From contig NC_135157.1 in NCBI RefSeq assembly GCF_050948215.1, positions 5,952,001 to 6,016,000 on the forward strand: DNA of 64,000 bases, in the 5' to 3' direction. The notes beneath the pieces were generated by a model. The model had not been told where the DNA came from, did no database searches, and was given only the letters and a program-made list of their open reading frames with translations. How positions within the stretch are numbered: the stretch's first letter is position 1; every line of letters starts with the position of its first letter. The DNA is from Halictus rubicundus (Eukaryota > Arthropoda > Insecta > Hymenoptera > Halictidae). This document shows, piece by piece, positions 12,831-25,059 of this stretch. The translations under genes were made by a program, and so were the position numbers.

Positions 12831-12866
12831 ATGCGGATTTTATGCATTTATGACGAAAATGTGTGC
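12831..12866 (+). repeat. Left-end fragment of the GACTGCGGATTTTATGC family
   Basis: ATGCGGATTTTATGCATTTA and TGACGAAAATG match the family's left end. Nothing recognisable follows. Confidence 0.4.
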
Positions 12867-12869
12867 AAT

Positions 12870-15620
12870 TTGGGGAAGGTTAAAACAAATTTTGTAAAAA
12901 TTTGCACGCTACTAATAAATCTCTTGCATACAAATGTCGATCGATTTGTTGCACGTTTTAAAGTTCACTTGGAATATCGAGTATACCGTTACTGACAGAG
13001 AAGTGACGCACAAAGACGGGTCAGAAGAAACCCAGCATGATCGGGGATCAAGTGCGATTCGCATTATCCGTCCTTCATCCACGGAAAATCCCGTTTCCTT
13101 GTTGAATGGAGTCCCATGAATCGACGTCCCCGTCGCGGCTCATGTGCACGAGCATAGTTACGAAAATATCGTGCAACTATAGTCGGCACCGTATCGAACC
13201 TCCGAGACTTTTTACCTAGCAACGTTTCATGTTCAGAGCGAGTTGAAATGCACGAGCGCGGAGTTTCAAACCGGAGATTAGATTTCCCGTTTCCCCGTTT
13301 TTGCTGTAGATGCACGCAACAAATAACGTGCCGCCAGCCCCTCGAATCTTTGTGGAGCGGACCTGTGCGCAAAAAAAAAAGGAAAGAGGTAATACTTAAA
13401 ATTTTAATGTATTTGATGACATTTTAACCCTCGAACACGTATCGAAGCAAATTAAATAATAAATGTCAAATGTATCGATGAATAATTCATTATTTGTTTG
13501 ACGGGCAGTTCGCGCGCAGTTTCGATTTCATACATGTTTCCTGGAGATGGAGAATGATGGCAAATATTATTGTATAATTCGCGAACGTCGTGCTTCGGAA
13601 GAAATTAATGTTCCAAGATATTTTTTAAATAATTCTAAGATAAGATAATACTTTATTACTGTTTACCAAACCTTCTGTTTTACAATTTTCTTGAAGGATT
13701 TTTGCGTGTTAAATGCATCAGAATTTGTAATGTAAATATTGTGTTCAGTGAAATACCTTGAATTGTTAAAAAGAATATAATCACTAATTAAAAACCATAT
13801 GGGAATATGCTTTCTGAATGCATGTATTATTTTATTTTCGGCGATCATGCATATCCGGAAGGTTGCTCGTATGAATATTACATATACGTTATTGTGCAGA
13901 TAGTGTAACAGATAATTATTTGCATTGAGATTTCATTATGATACTTTTGTATTGCTTTTGATAAGGTTTCCTTTTTTCCGACGTAATACACGATTTTTAA
14001 TTGTGAAATCAAGTTACACAGTTCTGATCTAAATCTAACGTTATTTCGACGGAAATGTGGCCTCGAAATAACGTTCAATATTGTATTCTTCTTATACTAA
14101 ATTTCACCCACACTACACATGTTTGCGTGCACAACTTGGAAATTCCAACTGAAGGTAACACATATAGATAAAAAATTTTTATGGTCTTAAATAGTATATG
14201 CAAATAATTATGTTGAAATACAATAACGTTATCAGTTCTACTTAAAATGTAAGTAATTACACGTTAGTCCAAATTTTTAGTTATTCGTGCCTATCTTGGC
14301 AGAGTTTATTTTGATGACTTAGCGTTTGAAAGAAATATTAATATAAATAAGTTTGCATGCTTAACCTTCGAATATTATGAATATTAAAAATTACTACTAC
14401 GGAATATTACGCAGTTATAACAATATTACGCAGTAATAATAATAACAAAGTGTTTAAACAAGCGTGATTGAACAATAGCAAATATATTGGAAAACGCATG
14501 TTCTATGATAATCTGTGGATTTTTATGGTGCTGAAGGCCAAAAAATAAAAAAATTTGGTAATCCTACTTCAAAGTGCCGCCATTTTATAAGTCATACATA
14601 CCTCGATTTTTGCACGCATTTTCGGTGCCGTTTCGTGCAACGAGCGAGGTTCTACCGTATTCTGATTTTCGAGAACGTTTTCGCACGAGTTTTTAAACAT
14701 TTTTTCCATAAAAACTATTGAACCTTTCTCATGAAGGTTTTGCAGGCATATTCAATGGTATTTTTGAAGCACGTGTGTGATTTTTTCAATGTAAAAATAA
14801 TGAAAATCACATATCACGGTATATTGAACGCTATGAGGAAATCCACGGATTTTATTCCGCGGAGAGAATAACGAACGAGTCGGTTGGTCAGGTAGCACAT
14901 CTTTGCTTCGATAAGTTTTAATTAAAGTTGCCTCTCGTTTGTTATAATACGTTCGTTGCGCGTGGAGCAGTGGAGCTTTCGATCCCCTCGACGTAATCGT
15001 GGCACGGGTACACGTCAGAGTATCTTCGAACGAAATTATTATTGAGATCTCACCGTTGAAGCAGGCCGGCGAATATTAAACGTGCAGAAAGCTTACAGAA
15101 CGGCGGAACAGAAATTGCTGCGTTCTACCTTAATTAAAAGGTAAAAGTTCGCGACTGGAAACGAACCGAGGAAACAACAAACATTACCGTAAAAAGCGGT
15201 AGCGCGTTTTGTTGCAATTTAATGCGTGTAATTGAATAACCGATAGTATTTACAGATACCGAAGCACTGACGTTCCCTACCGGAATTATTATGCACTCGT
15301 CCGCTTTCAGGGGTTCATTTTCTGTTTCTCAGAATACATGCGGATTTTAATAAAGTTATTCATTAACGCACAACAGCGTGCTGTGCATTTTATGTTTCAA
15401 CCTTTGAAGCCTTACACGGAACGAATTTTTATTTTTCTCCGTGTAGAATGGTTTTATAACAATTTTAATTAACAGAAAGATCCGGTATCTACTCGTTACC
15501 GCTTGTTAGACATGTTTTTTGGTTTCCGAAACCTTTGATAGGAAAAAGCAGGATTCAGTTTTTATTGTTGCAAAATAACCACGAGAAAATTTCGCACACG
15601 TGAGGTATCACTCTCGTTTG
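12870..15620. other. Mixed stretch, no gene recognised
   Basis: A slightly GC-richer patch near 13060-13370 carries a 102-codon minus frame without a domain. The remainder is AT-rich with small runs. No element boundaries were found. Confidence 0.4.
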
Positions 15621-15623
15621 TTA

Positions 15624-15993
15624 TACAGGGTGTCCAAAAAATATTGTACTTCTTTGAAAGAGGCGATTCCCGGGGTCATTTGACGTAACTTTTTCCGTTG
15701 TAAAAATGTTCTTCGCGGTTTTGTTTTTGAGTTATTAACGAAAAACGCGAACCAATCAGAGCGCGTCTACAGCGGACGGACTCCGGATTGGCCAATGACA
15801 ACACCACGCTTAATGGGACCTGACGCCATGTCGGAGTCCATCTGCTATCGTCGCGCCCTGATTGGTCCATGTTTTTCGTTAATAACTCCTGAACGAAGTC
15901 GCGGGGAACATTTTCGCAAAGGAAAATGTTACTTCAAATGACCTGAGGAATCAACCCTCTCAAGGAAGTACAACTTTTGTGGGACACCCTGTA
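15624..15993. mobile_element. Fold-back MITE ending in ACAGGGTGTCC, 370 bp
   Basis: Left arm 15624-15788 and right arm about 15832-15993 are long inverted repeats: TACAGGGTGTCC ends, GATTCC, GTCATTTGA, AAAATGTTC, GTTATTAACGAAAAA and CCAATCAG blocks are all mirrored. A second inner inversion (GGACTCCG / CGGAGTCC) surrounds the short loop. TA lies at the left edge. There is no coding capacity. A transcript would fold into a long hairpin. Confidence 0.8.
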
Positions 15994-15999
15994 GTATTC

Positions 16000-18150
16000 G
16001 CGGAGCTAGTGGAGAATATCTTATCAACCTATGAAACGTTAAAGCGTCTTTTCAATAGCGCGTTATATTACATTCGATACGTCGAAGAAACATCCTCCGC
16101 CGTTATTTTAAAACTTCATTAAGTCAAGACAGTGGAATATATCAAGACTGTTTACAAATTCCAGTGTACTATTAACATCGCTTTAAGGTGCATGAATATT
16201 CCACGTTAAGACTGCGATTCCAATTTGCGATGGTATGCAAAATCTGTCTACAGGACGATGACGCAACGTCGTAGACAATAAACAAAGATTCATTCTCGGG
16301 CAAATTAAGAGAAATCGATTTCCACCGGATACTTTTGAAACGCATCTCAACCGGTTTCTTCCGATCGAAAGGCACTGCGGATGACGTCGCTGTTTTCCCA
16401 CCTTGTGCTCTCTAGCATAATTATTTTTTAACCAAAGTGTTTAATAATTGGACAGCGATGCAATTAGTATAATTAGGCACTGCAACATTGTTGCGTAAAT
16501 AGACTCTTTACGTAACAATCCCTAGGAAACATCTTCGAGCGGATAAGCCAATCGACGAGCTCCCCTTCAGCCAAGTGTTGCATTATATTTATTAATTGGA
16601 ATCGCAGGAATGTCTCTTTTGCTTTTTTCCATTCTGTTTCATTCGGTGGAATTGTACAAGTATTCTCTGCAATGTAAACATTTGCCAAATTCTATTGCAT
16701 CTTATTTCGGCTCTATGCACTTTGGGCACAAACGGGAATGTTGTGACGGAAAAAAAATACGAGAACGATCGTGTTCCGAAATGAAAGTGCAGGCTTGGAA
16801 GATGCTTTTCGGGTCGAGCACAATCACGAGAAATCGTGTTTATTCCAGACGTGGTTTCGGAATGCTCGAAGGTTAGCTTATGCACGTCAGGATGCGCTCG
16901 CGATGCATCGGTGCAGCCGACACGACGCGACGACTCGGCTAAAGAAACAAAACGGAATTTATCCGAGTACTTGAACTTGCTTTTCTAAAACTGTCTGAAT
17001 TATTTCAGTCTACGTTAAACGCCAGTTCAACTTAAAGACCGTCGGGTCTTTATTCAAAGCGGTTCCTGTAGTCAAATTTAAAGAAATGCAAATTCATTTC
17101 TCTTTTTTTTTCGTTATCGGCCTTGGCATTATAAAAAGTATAATGAAACCGTGTCAGGTTTTGTTGTATTTTCTGATCTATGGAAGCACCGAACTTAACA
17201 GCTGTAACTTTTGTAAATTGTACGATTAATTTGCATACAGTGGCACATATATTACTGGTATTTTGTTTTATAGAAGAAAAATAAAAGAAACTAGTATAGA
17301 AAATATTGTGCATCCACACGATTCGCGTGTTTACGAATGCATTCACAAGTTTCTTTTATTTTCTTCATTAATTACATTTTTCCTTTGCCTAATATATTTA
17401 TCGATATAATTACAAACGGACTTTCTTCGAAGGATCTTCGGTCCCAAGAGAAGACAGAAACCTTCAGTACAAATCCAACGCATGCGAGAGAACAGTAGAA
17501 ACTTCATCCTTACGCTTCAGTTGCAAAGCTTGATTAGATAAGGTCGAGGGTCTCGGACCATTTTGGAGTTTCGAACTTCGTTGCGAAGGTTGCGTCCGAT
17601 AAGATTATTCTTTCTGCTACAGTGAAGAACAGTGAAAATATAATTTGTTCCTGTTTTAATACTCTCGATATGCTCTAATTGGCATAAAGATTTATTCTCT
17701 TCGTTCTGTGTCTTCGCAAAGACTTGCGAAAATGAAATAAGTTTCCGCGTTCGCAACGGGGGAGAACTAAACGGTAATTAAGGAAAAGTTGAAGGAATTA
17801 CTCGGACAAGCGTACATAGATTGTCGCGCATCGGCCATGAATCATTTGAAACGAGTGGAACGTTTCGCTTACGTGCAGCATTCTCGGACGTGGAGAGAGA
17901 TTGGTAGCGCTAGCAGTTATGGACCACAGTTTAATCGAAGATAATATTACCGGTGACAAGTTGGTGGGTGGGCAAGAAATTGCAATCATTAAACGCGCAT
18001 TACGTAATGATTTACAATTGAAAACGCACGCTCGCCGAGTTCGCGATAAGACTCGGTCGTTTTCTCGCGACCTTGAATTTCGCTAAAAGATGCTGATTGT
18101 CACTCGTCGCGAACAGTAATACAATTAGCATTACAACAGCATCCATGTAC
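16000..18150. other. Mixed stretch, overlapping short frames only
   Basis: Around 16590-16975 both strands are open for 62-98 codons without domains. A small perfect hairpin (AAAGACC / GGTCTTT) lies at 17034-17051. Nothing firm. Confidence 0.4.
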
Positions 18151-18560
18151 CTTAAACAATCGCAGTCTTCTCGAAATTTCTTTATTTCGTTCACGCGCGC
18201 AATAACAATAGTTGTACAGAGCACTGTAAATGCCGATATCAAAAAATTGTAAAATTATACAACTTTTTTTATCTTCGACTTGCTCGAAACACTAGCGACG
18301 GAAAGAACATTTCATTTTGTGCGACTCAAAGGCAGAGAACACTGTAAAGACGGTTCTCAAAAAATTATGAAATTATACAATTTTTATTTTAGCTTTAATT
18401 TACTCGAAACATTGACGAAGGAACGAATTCTTAATTCGCGTGTCTCGTATGCGAAATGGCAATAGTACAGAGCACTTGTAAAGACCACTGTCAAAAACTT
18501 GCGAAATTATACAATTTTGACACTTGACACAAACACTGACGAACGGAAGCAAATTTATTT
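18150..18560 (+). repeat. Degenerate tandem repeat, about 118-133 bp units
   Basis: ACAGAGCACTGTAAA variants start near 18216, 18334 and 18467. Each is followed by TCAAAAA, AAATTATACAA and GAAACA(C/T)T-GACGAA-type blocks. Divergence between units is high, so the array is old. Confidence 0.6.
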
Positions 18561-20700
18561 CAACTTCAGTTTGTTAGAACTTTGCAAATTGTGAAATAGC
18601 GTACACTTCAACAGCTTAGTGACACATCACTCACGATACTTCGTCTTATGGATACATATACGTAGAACCTTTACCGTTTATTGTCGCTTATAAAAACTGT
18701 AACACAACTTTTAAATAATAATAAAAGCCTTATGGACACATAAATGCCAGAATATATATTCCTTGTATCGAATATCTTATCGATTATACAGTCCATTTGA
18801 ATTGTTTCTGTCGCTGGGTAAGACTGTGCGCTACCATAAACGTTACCACAGTCGCGAAGAAAACGTTGGTAATATTCTTATCGCCTTATCAGTCGGATGT
18901 TTGATCTGCTGGCTGGCAATATGCTTTACTCGAATGGCTTTAAACTGTCGTGATTGTTTATTGTCATAGACCGAATAAATCATTGTGTTCTAGTGTAGAA
19001 AAATCCGGTGATGCTCGCGATAAATAATGTATATTAGACCTTACGTTAACTCTAATGTATTGCTTTATGACTCCTTATGGGGAGTTCCACTTAAGCTGTC
19101 AATAAAAAAAATTAATAAAAAGAAAAATTCAATATTCTTTTATCATGGTATCAAAATCTAATGGGATATTGTCGAACCATCGAAACAGACATAATGTTTG
19201 ACAATTTATGTCAATTTTTAATTCTTCTCGGACATGGGAACTGGTAGAATCATAAAATATTTCATTACCACGGTCAGGGAATCTATAAAGTTAATACGGA
19301 CATAAACACATGACTGTTACACATGCCGCAACAAAAATAAAAATGAATACCATTTTTAAGAATTCCTTATAGAGTCACCATTGCATTTTATGTGTTTCAT
19401 GCAATAGTACATTGAAATAAATAAAGTAATTCTTTTTTATATTTTCGAGATTCTTTTATTCTCTTCATATTCTATATTCATTCTAGATTTTTTCTATTTT
19501 CTTTTCATACTGTTGGATGTCAGAAAAGACGGATTCAAATATTCGTCGTGTATACTGATGGTCGAAATTTGAATCGTTCATTTCACTTCGGACATATGTA
19601 CTTTTAAACGTGGGTATGTAGAATTCTGTTTATGCGTCTATGATAGGTCTGGTTTCTGTCTGTTCATTGCTTGCCATTTCTACTGTTCGGAAGCACAGGC
19701 GAGATCAATTTGTTAAGAAACAAAATGTTGTAATGAAAAATGATGTACGGTGAAAGTAAAGTAGAAATGTCATTAATCTTGTAAACCAAATTATGGTTCA
19801 TTTATAGTGACATATTTTAAACAAGTACATCCGACAATATAACAAGGATAAATTAAACGTTTTACAGTATATAAACTAATGTTTATTAAAAATAGATCGT
19901 TCGATAAAGAAAATTTTTATTTTTTATAGAGATCCACAGTCGACTGATTAGTAAAAGAAATTGGTTAAAATTGGTACCAATCAAGGCACCGTCTTTGAAA
20001 GGAACGTGTTAAATAAAACACAACGAAGAGTTATGGGGTCAAAATTGAAATAAGATTCGTAGTGCAGAGGGTTTAGGGTTTGAAGTTGCTATTAGACCGA
20101 ATTCTACAGATATTGGGGACCCGTGCGATGCGAATTTGGTATCCTCAACTCGTTTTAGAACGCTCCGCAGAGTCGAAAAGAGCCGTTCTACGCAGAACTT
20201 GAAGAGAAGTGCGCGTTGCTTCGCAGAGATGTCGATGACGCATTTGCTTCGCGATCCCGTTGTCCTCTACCCAGGATATTGCGATCTTCGTTTCCTTTAC
20301 TGCGACTATCTCGATTACGTCAGTTATCCAATATGGGAACTTTGTCAACAGACCCAGAAAAATGGAGTCGCCGCGTTAAATCCTATTAACCTCGACTCTG
20401 CGCAGCGAAGTGCATGATGCAGGGGGCTTCTTTGTTTGATTGTGCATCTAAATGACATCTCGAGATCCCTGCATACCGGGTGGATCTTCCGAAATTTTCT
20501 ATCGATAATCACTCGCTTCTGAATCACTTTGTAAGCCCCCAATAACAAAATTAATTTTACGATTCTTTTAGCGTAGCAACTTCGTAATAAATAAAACAAA
20601 GAGGAGTAGCTGAAATACGAAACATCCAAGCTATTGATGATTTCATTTTTTGATTTCATCTTGTAAGCATTATTAGAGGAAGCAACAAATTTCTATCTGG
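18560..20700. other. AT-rich stretch, no gene recognised
   Basis: Short chance frames only. GTGCAGAGGGTTTA near 20062 could be a decayed inverted TTAA-type end, but no partner was found. Confidence 0.4.
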
Positions 20701-20705
20701 CTCTT

Positions 20706-20757
20706 GTTTCTTGCATATGATGCAGACAATTTTTATTTTGCCAGTCATAATCTACTG
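20706..20757 (+). repeat. Right-end fragment of the GACTGCGGATTTTATGC family
   Basis: TTTCTTGCATATGATGCAGA, CAATTTTTATTTTGC and CAGTC correspond to the family's right end, cut by or abutting the hAT-like element at 20758. Confidence 0.4.
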
Positions 20758-20971
20758 CAGGCATTCCCAAAGTTTTACTTAGGTGGGCCAAATTGTAAAT
20801 TCCAAAATATTTGGCGGGCCAAAAAAAAAGATAAAAGTTACGCATAAGGGAAAGATTTCAAAGATAATCGTTCTTTACTTGCGACGATAATTACTTTTTA
20901 TTACAAACTCTTTATTAACAGGATTAAAAAATGATTCGCGGACCGCATTTCTAAGGTTTGAGCAACCGGTG
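20758..20971. mobile_element. hAT-like non-autonomous element (second family)
   Basis: The left end CAGGCATTCCCAAAGTTTTA with GTGGGCC and the right end (reverse) CACCGGTTGCTCAAACCTTA with GCGGTCCGC have the form of hAT termini of the TTCTCAAAC-GGGCC type. The repeats are imperfect and no clean 8-bp duplication was found. The left end abuts a fragment of another MITE at 20706-20757. Confidence 0.45.
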
Positions 20972-20989
20972 TCTCGCTCGAGTTATTTT

Positions 20990-21420
20990 ACGAACAGCTT
21001 CGGATTTTTGCGTATTTTCGTACGTTCCCGCGCCTCGCGAAAGATGAGATAACCGTGAAACAAAGCTAATGAGAAACACCGACCACGGGCGATGTATTTT
21101 TCCACGGATATCAGCTTCTGGCCAACCTCGAGCCTCGGCTACTCCTTGCGCAACAGGTTCAAGGTCCTACCGCAACTTCTCTGGTCCTACCGCAATGTTT
21201 GTTTTCCGGTGCTCCTGGATTGTGCCATGCGTCTTTCTCCTTCCGCACCCCATCCTGTACCTGTCCGAAACACCTGACGAGACTGTGTGGACCTGCGCGA
21301 TCCATGCCTCCTCGTTTCTATTGCTTCGTCCTTTCGAGCCAACTAAAATCTTCCCGACCGATACAACACCGTCCCAAACCTGTTGCAATTTTTCACAGGT
21401 CTTGGAACGGTTCCAAAAAT
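20990..21420. other. GC-richer patch with three overlapping plus frames
   Basis: All three plus frames and one minus frame are open for 60-155 codons around 21069-21536. None has a recognisable domain, though one carries a hydrophobic stretch near 21200-21260. An acceptor-like TTTTTCACAG lies at 21391-21400. No coherent gene model resulted. Confidence 0.3.
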
Positions 21421-21426
21421 CATTGC

Positions 21427-21450
21427 TTAACGCTAGAACTACCGGGACCC
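21427..21450 (+). repeat. Isolated TTAA-type terminal repeat
   Basis: TTAACGCTAGAACTACCGGG resembles the end at 4368 (TTAACGCTAAACCTACCAGG). No matching inverted end was found downstream, so this is either a truncated element or a chance match. Confidence 0.3.
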
Positions 21451-21829
21451 ATTACAGAAGAATTTTAATTCGTTGCACTACGATTTATTTTACGGTTGCA
21501 GTGATTATAATTACTTCGTCATTCATAATTTCTTAGATAGAGACAGAAGTTTGTATTTATTATGCGCCCATATATATTCTCCACTGGATATATACTGACA
21601 ACATCTACATGATAAAATTTTATTTCGGTTTGTAGGAAATTAATATCTTGCATATTTAGTAGATCTTGTTCGAAATTTTCATCACGAGTCTGACTCCATA
21701 TTATGGTGCAAGGGATTAATCTATGTATTTTGTTCATGTTTCCGAAGTCGTGGTACAAGCGGTCAGGTGGTGAACATGCAGAAACAAATCGATAAGAAGG
21801 AACATTTTGTTCCTTTGACACTCGGTTGT

Positions 21830-22000
21830 CGAGTAAATTGAGTTTGAAAATTCAGCAAATGCGCGTGCTATTGGATAGGAGTCGGCTGATGCGTTGTGCA
21901 TGACCTACCGGTTATACTTCCTGCAAACACTAGGCCACGTGAATTCGATGGATTTTCGAACTCGTTTTTTCTCGAAAACGAGGCGTCAAACGAAAGAATG
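21830..22000 (+). repeat. Dispersed repeat family with GTTCATGACCTACCG motif, copy 1
   Basis: GTTTGAAAATTCAGCAAATG, GCGCGTGCTATTGGATAGGA, GTGCATGACCTACCG and TTTCGAACTCG blocks occur in the same order as in 35905-36080 and, inverted, 63225-63440. No terminal repeats were identified. Confidence 0.4.
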
Positions 22001-22009
22001 TTATTCCTT

Positions 22010-24530
22010 CTTTCCGACTCATGTTTGCACACAGAATCACTACGCGGCCACTTGTACCACGATTTCTCTATATCCATCCTGTATATGTATAAATAAAAAG
22101 CTTAGGAATTCACGTGACAGCGACGCAACAGTCGTGTCACGACTATGTTCAGAACACAGATAGAATTATTAATCGAGTCGCTTCCGGAATGCAAAAGTGT
22201 AATCGTATTGTAGTTTCTAATAGTGTATGTTCCGTGTTAATTAATTAATTTGTCCTGCCGATTTGATTTGATATTCACTTACGTCGGCAAAAAGTCAGGA
22301 AAATATTCGACGTGTTCTAATATGTATAGTTAATTCTATTATGTTCTATTTGTATATTTAATTTCATATATTAGCTACAATAATGAAACGAAATACTTCA
22401 ACACTTATTCATTAGTTTAAACGTTATTAATACAAAATAATATAACTTGAGGACTAAATAATAACACTCAGTTCAATATGTAATCGTTACGACGCTTTTC
22501 ATTCATCCGATTCACACATCCAGTTACCAACTAGTTACAAATCGGCTCAGGGGTGCCAACCTAAACCTAGATGATGATTATTTTTCACAATTTGGAAAGA
22601 AGAAATCGAAACTTTTATCCATTAACTTCCAATTTTGGATAATATAGTGTGAAAAATATGTATAGTTGTTTTTGTTCATTTCAAGTTTTTCTTCTTCCTG
22701 TTATGACAGTATTGAAGCACTTATTTTACAGTCCAATGAAATACTCACTAATTTGTTTACCGTACACTTTAACTAACATGTACGTCGGTTGTTGATAAAC
22801 TCTCTGAGACACGAAGGCGTTTCTGAATAAGATACGAGATAATGAGATATCGCGAAGAATGACTGGAGAAATGGTTATCGGAGTACTCAATTTTTTTTTT
22901 TGTACGTGAGATAACCATTTATTGAATCTTCAATTATAAAGCGAAGGTTCTTCAGTTTTATACAGAAATTGTAACGTTTACTGCGATGTATCGTTTGTTA
23001 TTTATTTGTTACCAATAAAACACTTAAATGGTGTATTACTCAATGCAATACTCTATAAAGAAGTATACACTGCACTATTACAGAAATTATAACAATACCG
23101 AAAACGTAGAAGTATAGTTATTCATAATCATGTGATCGTTGACTGTGAATGAGACATACTACTCCTACTAATGACTCCTACTAATGAAAAACAATTACAT
23201 TTTCTATTAAATAAAATTGAAGAGCGTGTAGTATGAAAAAAAGCACAATAATAATGCTAACTTAAAAATAATTAAGCACACAAGTGCACGTTCTCAAAAT
23301 TAAGCAAAACGGTTAACAGGTTAATAATAAAAAATCTGATGTATTCTGCGAGGTACTAAAGAAAATATTTTTTCTAAAAAAAAGTTTTCTAAAAAATTGC
23401 TGAAAAATCTGTAGTTAGAAAGAAAGTGATTTTGACAATTTTAGTATTTTCGTTTCACACGCGACTAGAACGAAAAAGATCATACGAATGTGCATTCTTG
23501 AACCGTTGTTTACCAAGGCATTAGTGTTTATTTGTTTAGCGTTTGTTCGCAACATAGCGCTATGAAATCATCGTTAGATAGAAACTGATAAGCAGTTTGT
23601 TTGCCTGTAGCGCACCTTGATTTCAATGCCATGCAGAGTCACCTATCATAACTATTATTAGTATTTACTTCGGGGGAAAAGGAAAACGATAAGCGCACTT
23701 ATGATCTTACATTTATCAGGAATTCCGGCTGAACTGCGCATTAAACAAAAAGCATGATCATGCTCGCTCGTTATAAATTCAACGATTTATCGATGTAACA
23801 CAGCTTCTGACACTTCCCCCGCATTCGTTATACGCGTTTCATACCGCGTTATCAAGTCAAAATTAATTTTCTCTATTAGCTCGTTCGCATTCGGGAATTA
23901 GATTAATTACCAATGTGTTTATTAAAGGACAGAGACTAAATAACCGCGAGTAAATCCGAACAGCCGTGAACAATTTTATTTATCGATTCTGCCACCGAGA
24001 CATGTCGAGCTGTTACAAAAGAAATGGACGGTTTCAACAATTCGTAAAAAAATAACTGTCGAAGTTATTGAAGCGCACTTTGAAAAGCGCTCTGTATAGG
24101 AGCTCGCTGATACTCGACGCTGTCGTTACCATTTACATATGCAGCATGCGAAAATGCGATAGTCCAATTCCTGTCAAACGCGCACTAACATCCCCATTTG
24201 TATAAAGAGCTCACAGGGTGTTAAATTGAATGTCCTTGGCGACCAACGCGTGATTAGCAAATTACCGACACCTACCTATCCAATTTGGACGATGTTTATC
24301 ATGGTAATTCACAAGTGCAACCACTCTATAAAATATTGAAAATGCCACCTTTTACAACATTTAAACCCTCACCGGACAATTTTCTGCACGGTTGATTAGG
24401 ACATATGTGTCTCTAATAATAATTAGAATAAAAAGAAAATTTATATTTATTATATGACTGCATCCACTTCAGTGCTTAAACATTGATATCGGAAGGAAAG
24501 AATTTTATTCTAACTTGACAGAAAGAAATA
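22010..24530. other. AT-rich stretch, no gene recognised
   Basis: There is no frame of note. CAGGGGTGCCAACC at 22548 resembles a hAT end but is unpaired. A 13-base tandem duplication (ACTCCTACTAATG) lies near 23160-23186. Confidence 0.4.
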
Positions 24531-24534
24531 AAAC

Positions 24535-24600
24535 AACTTAACACGTTGAATGCTCCGGCCAATCGTGGGCGACGACATTTGTCATAAAATTAATACCAAC
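24535..24600 (+). repeat. Possible TTAA-type terminal repeat
   Basis: TTAACACGTTGAATGC at 24538 resembles the CACGTTGACTGCCA ends of the piggyBac-like MITEs at 40533 and 58136. No partner end was seen before the hAT fragment at 24719. Confidence 0.3.
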
Positions 24601-24718
24601 GTCAATTTATTAATATTAAAATTTACTAGATTAGAGTGTAACGCAAAGCCCGTGAGCACAACTACGGGCACGTGACTTAGCGGAGTGAGAGTATGCGTGT
24701 GACAAATACACGCAGCCC

Positions 24719-24809
24719 CCACTCTAATTTTAAAAAACACCGGTACTAGCAAAGTGAGGGTAAGTTTTTCCCCTCGATTCGTGTTCCCTCCCCTCATCTG
24801 GCGACACTG
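24719..24809 (+). mobile_element. Truncated copy of the same hAT MITE family (right end)
   Basis: CACTCTAA, GAGGGTAA, TTTTTCCCCTCGATTCGTG, CCCTCCCCTC and the right end TCTGGCGACACTG match the element at 35700-35872 in order. The left terminal repeat is not present upstream, so this copy is 5'-truncated or diverged. A splice-donor-like GGTAAG inside it belongs to the repeat. Confidence 0.65.
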
Positions 24810-24918
24810 GTTCTGTGTATGCCCAGGGCAAGAAAATCGCTGCCCGTACGGGCAGACGCTGCACAGCTCTGGTGTAAGGTGTAAACTTCGGTGCAGTGAC
24901 TAACATTTATTATTACTA

Positions 24919-25044
24919 GACTGCGGATTTTATGCGTTTATGACGACTACAACAATTGAATACATTGTAAAGTGTGAAGATTGAAAATTTAAATGGCTCC
25001 TACAACAAATGAAGAACATTTTTATTTTGCATGAACATCCAGTC
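24919..25044 (+). mobile_element. MITE of the GACTGCGGATTTTATGC family, full copy
   Basis: The left end GACTGCGGATTTTATGC and the inverse right end GACTGGATGTTCATGC bound 126 bp. ATTACTA flanks both sides (24912-24918 and 25045-25051), a possible 7-bp duplication. CATTTTTATTTTGCATG near the right end is shared with other copies in the window. Confidence 0.6.
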
Positions 25045-25059
25045 ATTACTAAAGCCGAT

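Noticed and set aside
21069..21536. 155-codon plus frame with a hydrophobic segment, first considered as a receptor fragment
   Set aside because: Three plus frames are open in the same patch and no receptor motif or exon structure could be shown.
22548..22561. hAT-type end CAGGGGTGCCAACC
   Set aside because: No inverted partner or 8-base duplication was found nearby, so it was not called as an element.
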